A stretch of DNA of 64,000 nt from an uncultured Prevotella sp. (GCA_934219025.1 CAKQDG010000003.1:7590-71589), one strand, 5' to 3'; shown: positions 7,355-15,481, counted from the stretch's first letter. The notes: a model not told the origin generated them from the sequence alone. Numbers and translations are program-made.

Positions 7355-9265
7355 ATGAAACTGATTAATCCAAAAGTAGAAATGTGGTTTGGTGGTTATT
7401 GTGCTTTTGCACTTCCTGAGATATGGAAGCATATTGCAAGATGTGCAAGGACGTGCTACCAAAGTGAGCCAAGAAGTAATGGTGAAACTGATGAAGAGTT
7501 TGTAAAGAGAGTTATACTTCGTAATCATTCCTATGAAGAAATAGCTAAAAGCAGAGAGTTGCAACTTAAATTGCATCTTTCAGTGTTGGAGCATGGAACT
7601 GTATATCTATTTTTAGCTAACAAGAATTATGACATATCTTTAATTTATAGGGATGACCCTTACTCTATGGTCTATCTTGATGAGTTTAATAATTCGTATG
7701 TAACTACAAACATGCGTGTTATTGTAGAGAATGGTAGAATGTGTGATTTGGAGTATCTTTGTCCTCCTGATGCTCATTTCTATCTTAGAACTACTTTCAA
7801 CATCATTACAGATATTGGTGTAGCAAGGGAACTCGCAAGGCATAGAAGCCATAGTATAAGTGAAGAGAGTACGAGGTTTTGTGTTAGTGGCAATACTTAT
7901 TTAAGTTTTAAAAATGAACATAATAAATATACTATAAAAGAGTTATATGATAATAAAAAGCATTTATCACAAATACTAATTAAGTATTTAAATGAAGATA
8001 CAGGAATGTTTGAGTATGCTAAACCTAAAAATGTATTTTATAATGGTAAAAAACAAACTTATAAAGTTAAAACAAAATTAGGCTATGAGTTAACCTGTAC
8101 TAAAGAACATCTAATATATACTCCAATAGGATATAAAAGTCTTGAAACTTTAAAAGTCGGAGACCCTATCTATGTTAATGGTGTAAATACGCAACATCTT
8201 TATCAAAACAAAGATTGGTTATATAATCAATATATTACCCTTAAGAAATCTGTTGCAGACATAAGTAGGCAATTTAAATATAAAGAAGATGTATTAAGGA
8301 AATGGTTATATAAATTAAGAATAGTCAAACCTATTAGTAAAGATATTAAGCTTTACAAGGATAAAGACTGGCTTTATAGACAGAATATTACACTCAACAA
8401 AACTTTTGTCGATATAGCAAATGAATTTGGTTATAATTTAAGTACCATTAAAAATTGGGCAAGGAAATTCAAATTACCACAAAAGGGTACAGGCTATTTT
8501 AATAAAGGACGTGTTCCTTGGAATAAAGGCTTGGATGAATGTAATGATAAGGTAAAAATACAAGCTAATGCTTTAAGAGAATATCATTATGATAATTCTA
8601 AGAAAGGAATCAAAATTATGAAAGAAAATACTATTAAATATCAAAAACATAATAGTGGAATTTGTAGTATTTGCGGAACAAATAAGAATTTGAATGTACA
8701 CCATATAGACAAAGATAGGGGTAATAATAATCCATGTAATCTTATAACCTTATGTGAAAGTTGCCATCTAAGAGTACACAAACATAGTTTATTATCTTTG
8801 TATGCTGATAATATCGTTAGTATTGAAAAAGCGGAAATAGAAGATGTTTATGATATAGAGATGCCTATATATCATAATTACATAGCTAATGGGATTGTTG
8901 CCCATAATTGCAATTACAGCAAAAAGAAATTTGGTAATGAACTTACCTTTATTATCCCTAATTGGGTAGAAACACGTTGTCCTAATGAAGAACATAATGG
9001 CCCTTCCATGTATTGGTCTTCTGCTTGTAAAGAGGCTGAAAGTAATTATCTTAGACTTCTTGAAAATGGCTGGACACCTCAGCAAGTAAGACAAGTACTT
9101 CCTTTAAGCACCAAAGTTCAAACCATTCACACGGCTTTTAATGATGATTGGGAAGAGTTTATTAAACTTAGGGCTGACGCTTGCAGTGGAAGTGTGCATC
9201 CCAATATGAAAGTGGTAGCAAATATGATTAAGAATGAACTCTATGGAATTAAAGCAGGATGCTAA
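7355..9265 (+). CDS. thyX: Flavin-dependent thymidylate synthase ThyX interrupted by an intein
   Basis: Makes dTMP from dUMP using FAD and methylene-tetrahydrofolate. The precursor has 636 residues from ATG 7355 (a GTG at 7322 is less likely because it lies inside the preceding mini-gene). The ThyX signature RHRSHSISEESTRF sits at about residues 162-175 and is directly followed by an intein (residues 176-518). The flanking exteins join to give a 293-residue ThyX that continues CNYSKKKFG and ends with QVLPLSTKVQ, the conserved C-terminal block. The intein is thus inserted at the enzyme's most conserved motif. A DUF4406 gene and dUTPase gene downstream complete a dUMP/dTMP module. Confidence 0.93.
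   Translation: MKLINPKVEMWFGGYCAFALPEIWKHIARCARTCYQSEPRSNGETDEEFVKRVILRNHSYEEIAKSRELQLKLHLSVLEHGTVYLFLANKNYDISLIYRDDPYSMVYLDEFNNSYVTTNMRVIVENGRMCDLEYLCPPDAHFYLRTTFNIITDIGVARELARHRSHSISEESTRFCVSGNTYLSFKNEHNKYTIKELYDNKKHLSQILIKYLNEDTGMFEYAKPKNVFYNGKKQTYKVKTKLGYELTCTKEHLIYTPIGYKSLETLKVGDPIYVNGVNTQHLYQNKDWLYNQYITLKKSVADISRQFKYKEDVLRKWLYKLRIVKPISKDIKLYKDKDWLYRQNITLNKTFVDIANEFGYNLSTIKNWARKFKLPQKGTGYFNKGRVPWNKGLDECNDKVKIQANALREYHYDNSKKGIKIMKENTIKYQKHNSGICSICGTNKNLNVHHIDKDRGNNNPCNLITLCESCHLRVHKHSLLSLYADNIVSIEKAEIEDVYDIEMPIYHNYIANGIVAHNCNYSKKKFGNELTFIIPNWVETRCPNEEHNGPSMYWSSACKEAESNYLRLLENGWTPQQVRQVLPLSTKVQTIHTAFNDDWEEFIKLRADACSGSVHPNMKVVANMIKNELYGIKAGC
7880..8908 (+). other. Intein with HNH homing endonuclease inside ThyX
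   Basis: 343 residues. It begins Cys (CVSGNTYLSF), has block B-like residues (TCTKEHLI), and ends with block F/G residues YHNYIANGIVAHN before the +1 Cys of the C-extein, so the splice residues are all present. The middle holds two tandem helix-turn-helix-like repeats starting KDWLYNQYITL and KDWLYRQNITL (about 8206-8475), likely DNA recognition. An HNH domain with two CxxC pairs follows (CSICGTNKNLNVHHIDKD then CESCHLRVHKH, about 8660-8785). Base composition is more AT-rich than the exteins, consistent with separate acquisition. Confidence 0.92.
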
Positions 9266-9286
9266 ATACCAAATAAAGAATTTAAA

Positions 9287-9613
9287 ATGAACAATGAGAA
9301 AATCTATATCTCCGCACCAATTAGCGGATATGACCTCACGGAACGAAAAGCTCTATTCTCACAGATAGAGGATATACTTGCAGAAGAAGGCTATAAGCCT
9401 GTAAATCCATTCAACAACCCCCTACCCGACTCCGCACCATACACCGAGCATTTGAAGCAAGATATAAAGCTCCTGCTTGACTGCGACGGAATGGTAAGAC
9501 CGAGCCGATGGAGAATATCCAAAGGTTGTGAGATTGAAGCAAGGATTGCCGAAGCCTGCGGAATACCCATCATCGGCACCATAGAAGATGACGGAACTCT
9601 AAATATATATTAA
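9287..9613 (+). CDS. DUF4406 protein (nucleoside deoxyribosyltransferase-like)
   Basis: 108 residues. Starts KIYISAPISGYD, a typical Rossmann-like opening of the DUF4406/deoxyribosyltransferase group, with LLDCDGMVRPSRWRISKGCEIE in the middle matching the conserved ligand-binding stretch and an acidic residue after it. Probably acts on nucleotides; its position between thyX and dut agrees. Substrate unknown. Confidence 0.75.
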   Translation: MNNEKIYISAPISGYDLTERKALFSQIEDILAEEGYKPVNPFNNPLPDSAPYTEHLKQDIKLLLDCDGMVRPSRWRISKGCEIEARIAEACGIPIIGTIEDDGTLNIY

Positions 9614-9615
9614 CC

Positions 9616-9789
9616 GTGGATGACCTCACGGAATTATCCTACAAACACCTCATACGGCAGCTTGAAGAAGAAAACAAGCTGCTGCGTGAGGAAATCATAC
9701 AACTTAGAAAATATTTAAACAAAAGAGAAAATGAAAGTAAAATTCAAAAAGTTGCATCCCGATGCAAAAATACCGACAAAAGCGCATGA
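9616..9789 (+). CDS. Possible small coiled-coil protein (GTG start)
   Basis: 57 residues from GTG 9616. The first 40 residues are a clear coiled coil (KHLIRQLEEENKLLREEIIQ). The last 20 codons overlap the dUTPase gene in another frame, so the true end is well defined but coding status is uncertain. Confidence 0.4.
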   Translation: MDDLTELSYKHLIRQLEEENKLLREEIIQLRKYLNKRENESKIQKVASRCKNTDKSA

Positions 9790-10183
9790 CGATGATTTCT
9801 GCTACGACTGCTACGCGGTCAGTGAAGAAGAGATAGCACCAAACGTATGGAAGTACGGATTAGGGTTTGCCCTACAGATTGAGGATAAGCTCTCTATCCC
9901 CGGTCGTCAGCTTTTCTCACAATGTATAACAGCCCGTCCTCGTTCCTCTGTATGGAAAACAAGAATGGTTCTGTCGAATTGTTTAGGCACTATTGACGAG
10001 GGTTACACGGGCGAAATTTCTGCCGTGTTCTACCACGTTATGCCAAACATGCCGCGATATAAACGTGGTGATAAAATTTGCCAAATCCACTTTGAAAGTT
10101 GTGCCAACATAGAATTTAAAGAAGTCAAGGAATTGACACCAACAGAACGAGGAGATAACGGCTATGGAAGCTCGGACAAATGA
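9731..10183 (+). CDS. dut: dUTP diphosphatase
   Basis: 150 residues, the usual length of a trimeric dUTPase. Motifs in order: 1 DDFCYDCYA (about 21-29, divergent from the usual AGxDLxA), 2 RPRSSVW, 3 GTIDEGYTGEI with the catalytic Asp, 4 YKRGDKICQIHF, 5 RGDNGYGSS at the C-terminus (the usual Phe is Tyr). Hydrolyses dUTP to dUMP, preventing uracil incorporation and feeding ThyX. Confidence 0.88.
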   Translation: MKVKFKKLHPDAKIPTKAHDDDFCYDCYAVSEEEIAPNVWKYGLGFALQIEDKLSIPGRQLFSQCITARPRSSVWKTRMVLSNCLGTIDEGYTGEISAVFYHVMPNMPRYKRGDKICQIHFESCANIEFKEVKELTPTERGDNGYGSSDK

Positions 10184-10343
10184 TATTTACTACATCGACT
10201 TCGGTTGTTCCAAAGTCTACTATCAGATATATCCGGACAACACCGTGATATGCAAGGATGGCAAAACCCATATTCCCCTAACCAAGTTCCTTGATTATCT
10301 TGCCACAGCAAGGGAACTCGGACACAAGACGGGCAAGATATAA
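10164..10343 (+). CDS. Small hypothetical protein, last gene of the left block
   Basis: 59 residues, ATG 10164 inside the dut C-terminus, TAA 10341-10343 just before the terminator. Beta-rich start (NDIYYIDFGCSKVYYQIY). Function unknown; the terminator directly after marks the end of the operon. Confidence 0.55.
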   Translation: MEARTNDIYYIDFGCSKVYYQIYPDNTVICKDGKTHIPLTKFLDYLATARELGHKTGKI

Positions 10344-10350
10344 ATCATTA

Positions 10351-10388
10351 TCCCCACAAGGCACGTTCATAGCCCTGTGGGGATTTTC
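10351..10388. terminator. Bidirectional terminator between convergent operons
   Basis: Stem TCCCCACA / TGTGGGGA with an 18-base spacer region and ATTTTCTATTTCTTT after it on the + strand. It separates the + strand gene ending at 10343 from the - strand gene ending at 10388, and its start-side A/T residues could serve the - strand as well. Confidence 0.75.
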
Positions 10389-10843
10389 TATTTCTTTATG
10401 AACAATTTCCCTATCCTCCAACTCTGCCTCACCACAAAGGCGTAACAATACAATATACACGTCAGAATAATCAGTATCACATCTGCATCGTACATTTCAT
10501 TGGTGATGAACCATGATCCGTAAAAGGCACGCACCACATTAACACCAATAGCATATACGAAAGGTATTCTGTATATCCAACACAACTGAAAGAAATAACT
10601 CGCTGGCATCATTATAAGCACAGGGAAGATATACGTCATGCAATACAGATATGCTATACAGCTCTCGTTCTCTTTGATACACACAAGTATCTCCCTCGGG
10701 TTGCTATGGAAGTCAAACACTCCATACCAATGTCCAAGCATTATCACTATCGGGATGTATTTCAATGCCCATTCGTACCACCAAAAGATACTTTTGTCAA
10801 GTCCGTTCAACGGCTTCACACCTTTAATTTCATTCATAAGCAA
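10388..10843 (-). CDS. Multi-pass membrane protein
   Basis: 151 residues with about four hydrophobic helices (YIPIVIMLGHWYGVF, YLYCMTYIFPVLIMMPASYF, PFVYAIGVNVV, VILIILTCILYCYAF) and a basic C-terminus. No enzyme motif. Such small proteins are common near lysis genes of Bacteroides phages; holin-like or superinfection roles are both possible. Confidence 0.6.
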   Translation of the reverse strand: MLMNEIKGVKPLNGLDKSIFWWYEWALKYIPIVIMLGHWYGVFDFHSNPREILVCIKENESCIAYLYCMTYIFPVLIMMPASYFFQLCWIYRIPFVYAIGVNVVRAFYGSWFITNEMYDADVILIILTCILYCYAFVVRQSWRIGKLFIKK

Positions 10844-10867
10844 GGTAATTTAGTTAGTTTAGTTTCG

Positions 10868-10875
10868 CAAATATA
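10868..10875 (-). promoter_or_regulatory. Possible -7 promoter element
   Basis: TATATTTG on the - strand, 25 bases before the membrane-protein start, matches the Bacteroidetes TAnnTTTG element. No convincing -33 TTTG at the right spacing, so it is a weak call. Confidence 0.35.
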
Positions 10876-10879
10876 GGCA

Positions 10880-10933
10880 CAAAATAAATCGGCTGTCATT
10901 CCTGTTAGCTTTGATTAACAAAAATAACAGCCG
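10880..10933 (-). terminator. Probable terminator after the gene at 10942
   Basis: On the - strand CGGCTGT ... ACAGCCG (7-bp stem, long loop) followed by ATTTATTTTG. It lies directly after the stop of the upstream gene. Confidence 0.5.
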
Positions 10934-10941
10934 TTTAAGAT

Positions 10942-11298
10942 TTATTCTTTCATCGCCCTCATATACCGCCATATCTTGCTTTCTTCGTGCGCATAGTCCT
11001 CATCGTTGAAATAGAACTCGTATGCTGCTTTCAGTATATCGCCATCACTCAACACCTTACACGTATCGGCATAGAATGTATTGTATGCTACGTATTTATC
11101 CCAGATAGTTGTTCCTTCGGGAAACTCCAAATCCTTTGTAGCTTCCTCTATCATCCTTGTCGACCACTTCGGTTCGGTATGCTCAACTCCTTCTTTATCG
11201 GTATATTTCAGTCCTTTCAAGGCTTTTTCTGCGGATTTTTCACAAAAATGCCCATAATCCGCTAAATTTATTGCGTTTAGCATTATATACATCACCAT
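10942..11298 (-). CDS. Hypothetical protein
   Basis: 118 residues; an internal ATG (MLNAINLADYG) 15 bases in is an alternative start. Acidic, helical, with PKWSTRMIEEATKDLEFPEG in the middle. No family recognised. Confidence 0.6.
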   Translation of the reverse strand: MVMYIMLNAINLADYGHFCEKSAEKALKGLKYTDKEGVEHTEPKWSTRMIEEATKDLEFPEGTTIWDKYVAYNTFYADTCKVLSDGDILKAAYEFYFNDEDYAHEESKIWRYMRAMKE

Positions 11299-11309
11299 AT
11301 CATTTCCTC

Positions 11310-11783
11310 CTAACTTAATTTCTCCACAAGTGTCTTGACTAAATCTTTCAGCTCTCCGACACCTTTTTCAAGCGAGCCGATTCTTTCATCCTGCTTCTTC
11401 TTCTCGGCAAGTTGTGGATTCCACTCCGTGAGTATCTTCTCACAACTTTCAGCTCTCGCCTTGTGCTTTTCCATAGATGCAAGAATATCCTCGCTTTCAG
11501 CTTTCATGGCTTCCACCTCCCTTAATATTCCCTCTCTGTCTGTACTTAGCACAACATTGCCCGAACTAACAACGCTACTGTCGGCAGGCATCGTATAGGT
11601 CTTGTTTGTTCCGCTTTCCTCTATCGTTACATCCACGACCATACCGAGCGCATTGCCACCATTATACTGCTGTGGAAATCTCGGCATCGTTGCCGTTACG
11701 ACCTTGCCCATATCTGCTGTCAGTTCCTCACCCTTGTGTAGCATATACACCGGGTAGCCTTGCTTTACTTCCTTGAATGTCAT
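11310..11783 (-). CDS. Beta-domain plus coiled-coil protein
   Basis: 157 residues: N-terminal beta-rich domain (about 1-80) and a C-terminal long coiled coil (about 85-157, ending LKDLVKTLVEKLS). Resembles accessory structural or minor tail-associated proteins, but no family recognised. Confidence 0.6.
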   Translation of the reverse strand: MTFKEVKQGYPVYMLHKGEELTADMGKVVTATMPRFPQQYNGGNALGMVVDVTIEESGTNKTYTMPADSSVVSSGNVVLSTDREGILREVEAMKAESEDILASMEKHKARAESCEKILTEWNPQLAEKKKQDERIGSLEKGVGELKDLVKTLVEKLS

Positions 11784-11863
11784 TTCTTCCTCTTTTTACG
11801 TGAAACAAAACGGAAGAGCCTGCGCACGGCTTTCTTCTCCGTAGGCGCAAGCTCCTCCACCAT
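11780..11863 (-). CDS. 27-residue basic peptide
   Basis: ATG at 11863 one base after the previous stop and TGA overlapping the next ATG by four bases. C-terminus RRLFRFVSRKKRKK is strongly basic. Perfect stop-start packing on both sides is the evidence that it is translated. Confidence 0.45.
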   Translation of the reverse strand: MVEELAPTEKKAVRRLFRFVSRKKRKK

Positions 11864-12700
11864 TCATGCACCTGTCGTTGTTGTAGTGCCCGTTGTCTTC
11901 AAAGCCGCTATCAAGGTAGCGTTCTGTCGCTGCTGACTGAGTTCAAGCCTTGCATCTTGATACTTCTGCTGCAATTCCTGTTGCCAATGGCAGTTCATCG
12001 TGTCGATAATCCTCTGCGTGTTGGCATTGTCGTTGGTCTTTAGCTCACAAGCCAGTTGGCTCATCTGATAGCCTATATTACTAAAGCCGCGTTCCAACCC
12101 TGTATTGGTGTAGCTGAAACCTTGCTGCATGCCGTTCACGATGTCCTTCTGTCCGAGTTGGTTCTCATATCCCATCTTGATGATGTTCTGTTGTGTCTGA
12201 CAGCAGCAGTCTTTCATCTGTTGGATAATGTTCAAGTCGCCCAGATTGATAGCGTTGATTACTCTCTCTGCGGAATAGCCTACCTTGCCGCCTACTTCCT
12301 GTATTGCAGCCTGTACTGCGCATACTCCGCTCTGCAACTGATTGAAGTCGCAATTCAGGTTACTTGCCAACTGACCGAGGGCTACATTGTTGCCCTTGAT
12401 AGCATCCATCAGTAAGTTGGTGTTGTTTCCGTCCTGCATCTGTGTGGATAGTTGGTTCAGCTTCGCCTGTATCTCTGCGTCCTGCACTTGATTGCCTCTG
12501 TTTCCCCAACCGAAACCACCATTACCAAACATTGCCATAAACATGATGTATGCAAATGGGTTATTCATCCATTGGTTCATAGCGTCATTGTCCCTGTTTG
12601 CCATTGCAGCCCATGCCAAAGCGTCGTTGTTCCTCGCTCCGTCGCAACATATTATCTTCTCTGCTTCCATAATTAAATGTGTTTGTGTTGTTTCTTCCAT
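11864..12700 (-). CDS. Gln/Asn-rich hypothetical protein of Bacteroides phages
   Basis: 278 residues from ATG 12700, which lies 15 bases after the promoter -7 box; earlier in-frame ATGs lie inside or upstream of the promoter. The N-terminus carries a Gly/Trp/Met-rich hydrophobic stretch (AYIMFMAMFGNGGFGWGNRG), followed by long Gln/Asn-rich helices with NIIQQMKDCCCQTQQNIIKM. It looks like a membrane-interacting helical protein; function unknown. First gene of its own transcript. Confidence 0.7.
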   Translation of the reverse strand: MEETTQTHLIMEAEKIICCDGARNNDALAWAAMANRDNDAMNQWMNNPFAYIMFMAMFGNGGFGWGNRGNQVQDAEIQAKLNQLSTQMQDGNNTNLLMDAIKGNNVALGQLASNLNCDFNQLQSGVCAVQAAIQEVGGKVGYSAERVINAINLGDLNIIQQMKDCCCQTQQNIIKMGYENQLGQKDIVNGMQQGFSYTNTGLERGFSNIGYQMSQLACELKTNDNANTQRIIDTMNCHWQQELQQKYQDARLELSQQRQNATLIAALKTTGTTTTTGA

Positions 12701-12714
12701 TATTGGAATTGTTG

Positions 12715-12745
12715 CAAAGATAGCGAGGGTTTTATCATAAGCAAC
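12715..12745 (-). promoter_or_regulatory. Bacteroidetes-type promoter for 12700-10388
   Basis: On the - strand GTTG (12745-12742), 19-bp spacer, TATCTTTG (12722-12715), then the ATG at 12700. Matches the TTTG-N19-TAnnTTTG pattern except for the first base of the -33 box. Confidence 0.7.
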
Positions 12746-12800
12746 ACTTTGCCAAACGTGGTAAAATGTTACCAAAAAAGATGTAACGAAATTTCTTGTT

Positions 12801-12893
12801 TTTGCTTACATAACCATGTAAACAACTTTCACTCAATCACTTACACGGCTAAATTTGCTTACACTTACACGTTTGCTTACATGTTTGCTTACA
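12801..12893 (+). repeat. Four direct copies of TTTGCTTACA
   Basis: Exact copies at 12801, 12854, 12872 and 12884, in the intergenic region upstream of the 12715-12745 promoter. A related TTGCTTACA occurs at 52298. Likely binding sites for a repressor or activator. Confidence 0.6.
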
Positions 12894-12911
12894 TCACATT
12901 TTACATGACGG

Positions 12912-12946
12912 CAAAAAGAAAACGCCATGTCTCACGACACAGCGTT
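12912..12946 (-). terminator. Terminator of the long minus-strand late operon
   Basis: On the - strand AACGC, internal GTC/GAC pairing, GCGTT followed by TTCTTTTT. It sits about 95 bases after the stop at 13041. Confidence 0.75.
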
Positions 12947-13040
12947 AACCTCAGTATTACAATCTTTTTAACTTAAAAATTTAACCAAAATTGCTTACTA
13001 TCTAACCTATAACTATGTTTAAATAACAATAATAACAAAA

Positions 13041-13340
13041 TTACCTAATTTTATAAACGTATGAATCCAACTCCTTTTTAGTCCATTCTCTCGATACTTC
13101 CCCGACTTTCTTCCTGCCGTTGCTTAGCTTGCCTTGTCGTCTTAATTCGTCAAACTTGCTTCGCGACACACCGAGGTAACGGATGGCTTCCGTCTTGTTG
13201 AACTTCCGTTCCGTATCGAAGGACTGAAGGCATTGTAAGAACTTTTCGTTCTGCTCCTCCGTAGTGGAACATCTGCCACTGTCTATCCTGTCTATCAGCT
13301 CGACAAGTATAGCTCTTATTAATTGTAGTGTTCCGCTCAT
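13041..13340 (-). CDS. Helix-turn-helix DNA-binding protein
   Basis: 99 residues. The segment FNKTEAIRYLGVSRSKFDEL followed by RRQGKLSNGRK is a MerR/excisionase-type helix-turn-helix with the typical recognition helix and wing. An N-terminal amphipathic helix probably dimerises. Last gene of the late operon; close to the TTTGCTTACA array, so it may regulate the neighbouring promoter (inference). Confidence 0.7.
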   Translation of the reverse strand: MSGTLQLIRAILVELIDRIDSGRCSTTEEQNEKFLQCLQSFDTERKFNKTEAIRYLGVSRSKFDELRRQGKLSNGRKKVGEVSREWTKKELDSYVYKIR

Positions 13341-13789
13341 AGCCTTCTCTTAATTAGCCACAACAAAGGTAGCAATAATATTACACATAAGCAAACCAAA
13401 GGTACAAAATAATTCACCTTTATCTGTTGCCATTTGCTTAGCTTTTTCTCTACTGGGTAAGGCACACTTATGGAATCCGTCTTGATTAAGGTGTCTATCT
13501 TGGTTTTATCCATATTGTGATACCTCCATTCCGTGTGCCATCTGTCCTTATATACCGTGTCGTTCTTTGTCCACACGCTTACGCTGTCGTGGATCCAAAC
13601 GCTATCCCTTTTCAGGATGCTGTCTACTCTCGTCTTGTATTCCGTATGATATTCGGGCACACTGACGTATTTTACACTTCGACAACTTGTCAAAGCACTG
13701 ATGATACCGCATATCGCCATTGCCGTTATGAAGGCAAGAAATGCACTGAATAGGTTCACTATTGCTTTATAAAAGTAATTATCATCCAT
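13337..13789 (-). CDS. Spanin-like membrane/lipoprotein
   Basis: 150 residues. N-terminal hydrophobic helix (LFSAFLAFITAMAICGII) ending in ALTSC, which resembles a lipobox. A hydrophilic region repeats the D-S/T-V pattern (KRDSVWIHDSV, KNDTVYKDRW), and there is a C-terminal membrane helix (FVPLVCLCVILLLPLLWLI). Located next to lysozyme and holin, it is a candidate Rz/spanin protein linking membranes at lysis. Role inferred from layout and context. Confidence 0.6.
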   Translation of the reverse strand: MDDNYFYKAIVNLFSAFLAFITAMAICGIISALTSCRSVKYVSVPEYHTEYKTRVDSILKRDSVWIHDSVSVWTKNDTVYKDRWHTEWRYHNMDKTKIDTLIKTDSISVPYPVEKKLSKWQQIKVNYFVPLVCLCVILLLPLLWLIKRRL

Positions 13790-14240
13790 ATTTGCACAAT
13801 TTTTAAATTTTGTTTTTCACTATTTTTCCAAATTTTCCCTATGTTTTGGATGTTCTTTTATCCTATTTTCTGCAAAACGGATATTTCTGTATCTAAATTT
13901 GCACAACTTCCACCAATTTACAGAACTTTTTTACTCAACTTTCTAAACTTTAGGTAAAAGTATATCTAAACTTTGCATAAAATCGGATATTTTAGGTAAA
14001 AATCAGCATACAAAATAGTGTAAAATAAATTTGGTATTCTGAACTTTTTTACATGTCTGCCGTTTAAAGCATTTTTGTAGATACAGAATTTATAAATTTC
14101 ACAAAAGTATAGCAGTTTTCCTCAATCTATCTATAAATCTTTAGAATCTGCTTTTCAAAATATTCTAAACTTTTTAAAATCTCCGCTATTCTCACGAACC
14201 ACGGAGTAAACAAAACATTATAATAAACATAAGAAGTATT
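13790..14240. other. 451-bp gene-free AT-rich spacer in the lysis block
   Basis: No ORF of useful length on either strand. It contains repeated ctaaacttt and ggtaaaa words and a + strand TAAATTTG at 13894-13901 resembling a -7 box, but no proper -33 partner. I see no RNA gene. Confidence 0.6.
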
Positions 14241-14672
14241 CTATTTTTTACCGAAGAACCTCTCTGCCTCCCACGTCCTTCTCTTCACAAGTCCCGGCAG
14301 CTTCTTCCCTCCGCCATAGACCCACCGCATGAACTCCGCCTTTATCTCCTTTTCGGGAGCGTGGGCGATTATTTTCTTGCGCAGTGTTGAGCCGCCGAAG
14401 TTCCCCATGCCGAGGTTAAAGCAGAAGTCTACGCAGGCATCGAACTTGAATTGGTTGTCTATGCCTTCCGTGTTCGTCAGGTAGCGTTCTATCGGAGCGA
14501 GGTCTTGTCGTAACCATTCCTCTGCTGCAGCTTTGGTGCAGGTGGTTGAGGGCGTTACCCCCTTGGTGTGTCCGTGTCCGCACGTCCATACCCCGGCAGG
14601 ACACTTGTAGGCTTTTGCCTTGTAGCCCTCAAATTCCTTTATCTTCTCTATTAGAGTGTTGCTTGATTTCAT
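14241..14672 (-). CDS. Phage lysozyme (GH24, T4-type endolysin)
   Basis: 143 residues, typical length. KEFEGYKAKAYKCPAGVWTC gives the catalytic Glu, and GHGHTKGVTPS the glycine-rich active-site strand. Then QFDACVDFCFN-like helix (KFDACVDFCFNLGMGNFGGS) and the C-terminal GLVKRRTWEAERFF block of the family. Cleaves peptidoglycan at lysis. No signal peptide, so export depends on the holin. Confidence 0.92.
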   Translation of the reverse strand: MKSSNTLIEKIKEFEGYKAKAYKCPAGVWTCGHGHTKGVTPSTTCTKAAAEEWLRQDLAPIERYLTNTEGIDNQFKFDACVDFCFNLGMGNFGGSTLRKKIIAHAPEKEIKAEFMRWVYGGGKKLPGLVKRRTWEAERFFGKK

Positions 14673-14686
14673 AATTATTCCTTTTT

Positions 14687-14722
14687 ACCTTAGTACAAAC
14701 CTTAGTACAAACCTTAGTACAA
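14687..14722 (+). repeat. Three tandem 12-bp repeats before the lysozyme gene
   Basis: ACCTTAGTACAA repeated exactly three times, with a partial fourth copy at 14741-14750, in the leader between holin and lysozyme. Could bind a regulator or affect translation of the endolysin. Confidence 0.85.
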
Positions 14723-14762
14723 TAAAATACTAACCCCTTGCACCTTAGTATTTTCGTTTTCT

Positions 14763-15242
14763 TTACTTCTCTTTCATCGCATCCTCCAGCGCTTCGCCCA
14801 CATCCTCGTTCTTCTTCTTGATGAGCGAGATGATGAAGCGTTTCACGCTGAATTTATTGCTTATTCCGTGCAGGGCGCACACGTGTCCCACGATGCTGTC
14901 TATCTCCCAAATGCAGCCGAAGCCCAAACCCACGGCTGCCGTTGTCGTGTGGTCTGTCCACCCGAGAGGTTCGAAGATTGCCATGCCGAGAAGTGCACCC
15001 ACAAGGAGGTATGTCAGATAATCAACCGCCTTGTTGCAGGTTCTGCGCCCTGCTCTTGAAAAGCGGAAGTGCTCGTGTTTCTTAATGCTTTCGCTGACAC
15101 CGAACCAAAAGTCGGCACATATTAGCACAACGATGAACACGAGCATCCACCTTAAATCATAGAGGGCAGTCAAGGCTTCACCGCCCATAGTGGTGATGAT
15201 GGCTGCCTTGCCCGAAGATGTTGCTATACTGTTCTTTACCAT
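14763..15242 (-). CDS. Phage holin
   Basis: 159 residues with hydrophobic helices at about 31-46 (MLVFIVVLICADFWFGV) and 76-92 (YLLVGALLGMAIFEPLG) plus a weaker one, a charged loop, and a basic/acidic tail. The pattern matches the Bacteroidetes phage holin group with an ADFWFGV motif. Placed directly before lysozyme in the transcript, as expected for pore formation. Confidence 0.8.
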   Translation of the reverse strand: MVKNSIATSSGKAAIITTMGGEALTALYDLRWMLVFIVVLICADFWFGVSESIKKHEHFRFSRAGRRTCNKAVDYLTYLLVGALLGMAIFEPLGWTDHTTTAAVGLGFGCIWEIDSIVGHVCALHGISNKFSVKRFIISLIKKKNEDVGEALEDAMKEK

Positions 15243-15463
15243 TCCCCACCTCCCTTCACCAAATACCTAACCGCCGTTCCCACAGCCACCGCCACGCAGC
15301 CACGGATTATATCCCCCTTCTCGAACTTTCCCGAGTTATAGTGGCATCTGTCGTTGTCCTCGTGGACTATCATCGCCATGAGGGCATATCCGCCCCCGAA
15401 AAGCACGGCGATGAGAAAATACACCGCCATGCCCAGTATGTTACGTTGAGTCGTCTTATTCAT
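15236..15463 (-). CDS. Small membrane protein of the lysis cassette
   Basis: 75 residues with two hydrophobic segments (GMAVYFLIAVLFGGGYALMAMI and IIRGCVAVAVGTAVRYL). Overlaps the holin start by seven bases. Possible second holin or pinholin-like partner; not recognised. Confidence 0.55.
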   Translation of the reverse strand: MNKTTQRNILGMAVYFLIAVLFGGGYALMAMIVHEDNDRCHYNSGKFEKGDIIRGCVAVAVGTAVRYLVKGGGEW

Positions 15464-15481
15464 GATTAGCCAAATTAATTC

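Noticed and set aside
12801-12893. Repeats considered as a CRISPR array
   Set aside because: Ten-base units with irregular 8-43 base spacing and no cas genes; better seen as operator sites.
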